Origin: Bremia lactucae
Lineage: Eukaryota; Oomycota; Peronosporomycetes; Peronosporales; Peronosporaceae
Assembly: GCF_004359215.1 (NCBI RefSeq)
Contig: NC_090616.1
Span: forward strand, 3,740,542-3,794,804
Reading direction: 5' to 3'
DNA length: 54,263 nucleotides
Made by a program: the position numbers and the translations under genes. Position 1 is the first letter of the stretch. Every line of letters starts with the position of its first letter. Below are positions 51,210 through 54,263 of this stretch, piece after piece. Under the pieces are notes generated by a model, which had not been told where the DNA came from, did not search any database, and saw only the letters and a list, made by a program, of their open reading frames with translations.

Positions 51210-51760
51210 ACGTAGAATGCGTTCGCATCCCACGAGGCATCTCGATTGTGTGCGCATTGCCTCTGTGATGCAGTACATGGAATGGCCCAATGGAATTGGG
51301 TAGTAGTTTACTGCTACTCACATTAGTAATTACACGCTAAGGTAGGTTTACCGTAGAGAGTAGCACTAGATCATTATAATAAATGAATGAACATTTGCTC
51401 TTCCATGTTTGTCTGCATTCCGTTTCTCACGGTCCACTGCGTTAGCAATGGAATCCTGTACGAAACGGATTACTGATTCTCGAGTCAGCACAAATTCCTC
51501 TGTTGACTCATATGTTTTGTCTTTTTCAGTGCGCTTTGTGCGCACTGCCATGAGATCTTTCTCATCTTCGATGTCGATTTCTTCGACATCGACATCACTC
51601 GCGTCGTTGTTAACTTCGACGCGTGATGAGCATGAGCCAGAAATGGTTTTTCTTGTGCGAGTCCACCCTCTCTAAAACTAGAGGATCCCTCAAATTGGGT
51701 GGGTAAAATGGATGGCGTAAGCCATTCACGAGGAACGGTGGATACGTGGTAGACGCAAAC
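51115..51760 (-). pseudogene. Family B integrase C-terminus (B2)
   Basis: 51321-51115 reads KLLPNSIGPFHVLHHRGNAH and YVGRLRPYHQYAVSSEDGSD. 51551-51366 reads FVLTRESVIRFVQDSIANAV and DREKRNADKHGRANVHSF, the helix before the SH3-like module. Frames are separate. Confidence 0.75.
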
Positions 51761-52526
51761 ACCGAATTATTGATGGCGAATATGACCATCGGTAAAAACT
51801 CGTTCTAATTCGGATGCTATTAGACATAACCTCGAAGTATCTCTTCGAGGACGCAATTTACGCGTTCGGTCGGACCATCTGTCTCTGGGTGGTCGGATGT
51901 TGACATACTCAGCTGTGTTCCGAGAGATCGGAATACGGATTGCCAGAACTCCGCCGTAAATCGTGGATCTCTATCCGAGACCAATTAACGGGGCAAAACG
52001 CTGGAGTCTAAATCCCGTGTCGATAAAAATACGGGCACAGCCCGGAGCCGTGATCGACTCTGGTACTGCAGCAAGATGTATTATCTTGCTAAATCTGTAT
52101 GACAAAACAAGGAATCCATTGTTTTTGTGATCGTCTTCTGCGTATCCATAGATACGGACTGCCAACATTCTGCCGGAAGTGGTAGAGGTTGGAGAGGCGC
52201 ACGGGATGAAGGGCTAGGATTCACCCGTTGACATACCTCGCAAGCACGAATGTACTTGCGCACGAACTGATACTGGCGGGGTCAGTAAAAGTCGAGACTT
52301 ACTGTGAGATAAGTTTATTCACGTCCACGATGCCCACTTGTTGGTGCATCGCGACTCTCATACATGATGCGCAAGCGCAAATCATTGCGAGCTGAGACGA
52401 CAAACACGTGGAGTGTCGCCGGCAACGGCTGTATAATACAATAAGCCGTTGCGTGTTGTGTATCGATCGGTTGACGATCGATATAAAACTGGTAAATCTT
52501 TTAAGATATTTATCGGATAGATTCAT
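51761..52526 (-). pseudogene. Family B integrase core and zinc-binding part, degraded (B2)
   Basis: MRKYIRACEVCQRVNPSPSS and PLPLPAECWQSVSMD (52263-52140, start of the core). The zinc-binding part is broken in 52526-52299. A DRDPRFTAEFWQ-like second block lies near 51960 on the minus strand with a base change. Inactive. Confidence 0.7.
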
Positions 52527-52639
52527 CTGATGATTTATTAACGCAGAAGGTCCTTATCTTCTGCGTAGGCTTACTTTATGTCATCAAACAAGATTAATGA
52601 CGGAACACTTGGAATGAGTGTTGCGCAGTAGGATTATTT

Positions 52640-53050
52640 TCACTGTTGGAGTGTGCAGCCGGCTCGAAATCGGGTCGGCATGATAACGCATCAGCGACAA
52701 AATTAAGTCGTCCTGGTTAATACTCCACGGAGAAATTATACTCCGTGAAGAAGGATAGCCACCTCGCCATTCTTTGTGAGTGGTGTGGGCTATGTACGGC
52801 CGTGCGTAATGACGCATGGTCCGTATATACGATGAACGGTCTATCTCCGAGGAGATAGACGCTAAAGTTAGCCAGTGCATAATTTATTGCAAGGAGTTCC
52901 TTGTCATGCACTGGGTAATTGCGTTCAGCTGGTTGCAGCTGACGCGATTGGTAACAGAAGGCGTGGAGCATTAACACACAGCTGATTGCAAAATCGCTGG
53001 CGTCACAGACCACATGAAATGGTCTGTATTGATACCTTCAAAGGAACGCT
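52640..53050 (-). pseudogene. Family B RNase H (B2)
   Basis: MVCDASDFAISCVLM, then RQLQPAERNYPVHDKELLAI and YTDHASLRTAVHSPHHSQRM on the minus strand. Shorter than in B1 near the first Asp because of a deletion (53030 region), and broken after FSVEY. Confidence 0.8.
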
Positions 53051-53059
53051 GACAATCAG

Positions 53060-53960
53060 CGTTTCATAGCCATTTCTCGTCTTTTTTCAAGAGACGAGAG
53101 AGATGAGCTGTCATCTCGGCATAATTATGGGAGTACTTGTGCAAGTACGCCGCTGATCCAAGGAACTGTCTAAGTCCCTTGGCATCGACTGGAATTGGCT
53201 AGTCGGTAATTGCCTTGATCGTTTTGGGATCAGGGCGCACGCCGTGTTTACCGACGATGCATTCAAGAAGTGGTTCGCTTGCATCGAATATACACTTCTT
53301 GAGATTTGCGTACAACATATGCTTTCGCATAAGTGTAAGAACCTGACGAACGTGAATCTTATGAACTTCCATGTCCGTCTTTCCGTCCATGGCTCGGCTA
53401 TGGACGAATACATCGTCAAAATAATTCGGTGCGAATTCTCGCACCGGTCTCTACAGATTCGTTACGCATCTGTTGAATGTTGCAGGGACGCTACTAAGCC
53501 CCTGAGGCATTCCTAGCCATTACAGAGCATCTCGCTGGGAGTGCTCACTGTTGTGAACAGGATGTCCCGTTCACGCATAAGGATCTGATAAAATCCATTT
53601 ATCAGATCCATAGACGAAAAGATCGCGTACGCTTAGACATACCATCTATGATTACGTCTTTTCTAGGTATCGGCGTTTTAGCCGGTAACGTTTAGCATTC
53701 GGTTTATTTAATGCGTGCACTATCCGCCACCCTCCTGTGGCCTTTCGCACACAGTCGGAGAGCTATGTGGGGAGGTTGACTCCCTTACATGGCACGCTTT
53801 GAATCGATCGGTAAATAATTTATCGATCGCAAGTACTTGTTTACGAGGCAGTGACCACTACTTCATGACACAGTACTTCGAGCCCGCTTTGAGCTCGATC
53901 TCATGTCGAGTGCCTTTATCCTTAGGCAGCTCGCATGGAATTGCTTGAGGGAATAGATCC
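53060..53960 (-). pseudogene. Family B reverse transcriptase (B2)
   Basis: Minus strand: EFAPNYFDDVFVHSRAMDGK (catalytic YFDD, about 53435-53380), VRQVLTLMRKHMLYANLKKC, CIVGKHGVRPDPKTIKAITD. Upstream, the FCVRKATGGWR-like and MDLxDGFYQIL blocks lie between 53760 and 53590 in broken frames. It shows the uninverted arrangement that B1 lost. Confidence 0.78.
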
Positions 53961-54263
53961 CAGAATATTCTATTAAATCCTTGTATAAAGGATTTGTTTT
54001 GAGTGACTCCCAGGATTGAGAAGTAAATCTCTCAATCCGAGTCTTCGCATCGAGGACACTTTCGTCCATGAGTGCTGAGAACCCGTTCGTTCTCTGATAA
54101 ATTTTATTGCTGTCCGGATATCGGTTACGTAATCGTCCTCTGTGACGACTACGCAGATCTGCTTGATTTTTCCACTATGCAGATCTCTCAAGAACCGCTT
54201 AGGTTCTAGGGTTGGTTATTGAGTTATCTCCGAAGTTAACTTCGGAGGCGCATACAGATCAAG
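53961..54263 (-). pseudogene. Family B pre-RT linker (B2), cut by window
   Basis: MDESVLDAKTRIERFTSQSW, then ESLKTNPLYKDLIEY on the minus strand, matching plus-strand 25771-25880 of B1. Contains the conserved hairpin AAATCCTT/AAGGATTT near 53977-53997. Confidence 0.65.

Larger units (their letters stand above)
48964..54263 (-). mobile_element. Family B Ty3/Gypsy element B2, cut by window end
   Basis: Minus-strand element whose 3' LTR is at 48964-49396. Internal order is normal (linker, RT, RNase H, integrase, chromodomain on the minus strand, antisense ORF on the plus strand), in contrast to B1 with its inverted RT. 5' LTR and gag lie beyond the right edge. Hairpin-rich like B1. Confidence 0.84.

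Overview
The window looks like a gene-poor, repeat-packed stretch of an oomycete genome, of the Phytophthora or downy-mildew type. This rests on the style of the Ty3/Gypsy polyproteins (chromodomain-bearing, very similar across families), on a single receptor-like tyrosine-kinase-like (TKL) kinase gene with the layout known from oomycetes, and on short GT-AG introns. The genus is not established. No rRNA, tRNA, CRISPR or prokaryotic operon is visible.

Layout. Three LTR-retrotransposon families, called A, B and C here, are nested in one another. 1-502 is a family A LTR. 943-1668 is a decayed gene with an OTU-protease-like motif, probably from a MULE-type DNA transposon. It is split by a 13.1-kb family C tandem array (1669-14811, LTR-internal-LTR-internal-LTR) flanked by the 5-bp duplication GATGC, and resumes at 14812-15034. 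Element A1 (+) spans 15208-20765. A second A LTR (A3) starts at 20766 and is interrupted at 21110-30091 by element B1 (-, duplication GCGCA), then ends at 30314. A host island, 30315-33472, holds the only convincing cellular gene, the TKL kinase on the minus strand. Element A2 (-) covers 33473-47376, and element C3 (+, 33498-39261, duplication GCTGC) is inserted in its 3' LTR. 47377-48963 is mostly unassigned. Element B2 (-) begins at 48964 and runs off the right edge.

All gag-pol copies are broken by stops, frameshifts, deletions or inversions. They nevertheless show the usual order: gag with CCHC-like knuckle, aspartic protease, variable linker, reverse transcriptase, RNase H, integrase, chromodomain. 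All three families carry an additional open frame on the opposite strand between pol and the 3' LTR, starting close to that LTR and converging on pol. In C and B it is conserved between copies.

The most unusual signals are these. (1) Family B is packed with short perfect inverted repeats of 8-11 bp arms and short loops, about one per 100 bases over long coding stretches, roughly fifty times random expectation. (2) The antisense frames recur in the same place in three families. (3) Several segments inside elements are inverted. (4) An 800-bp patchwork at 28440-29235 is built from about eight fragments of all three families. (5) The C array keeps a single outer target-site duplication while its last 2.66 kb are repeated without a difference that I could find.
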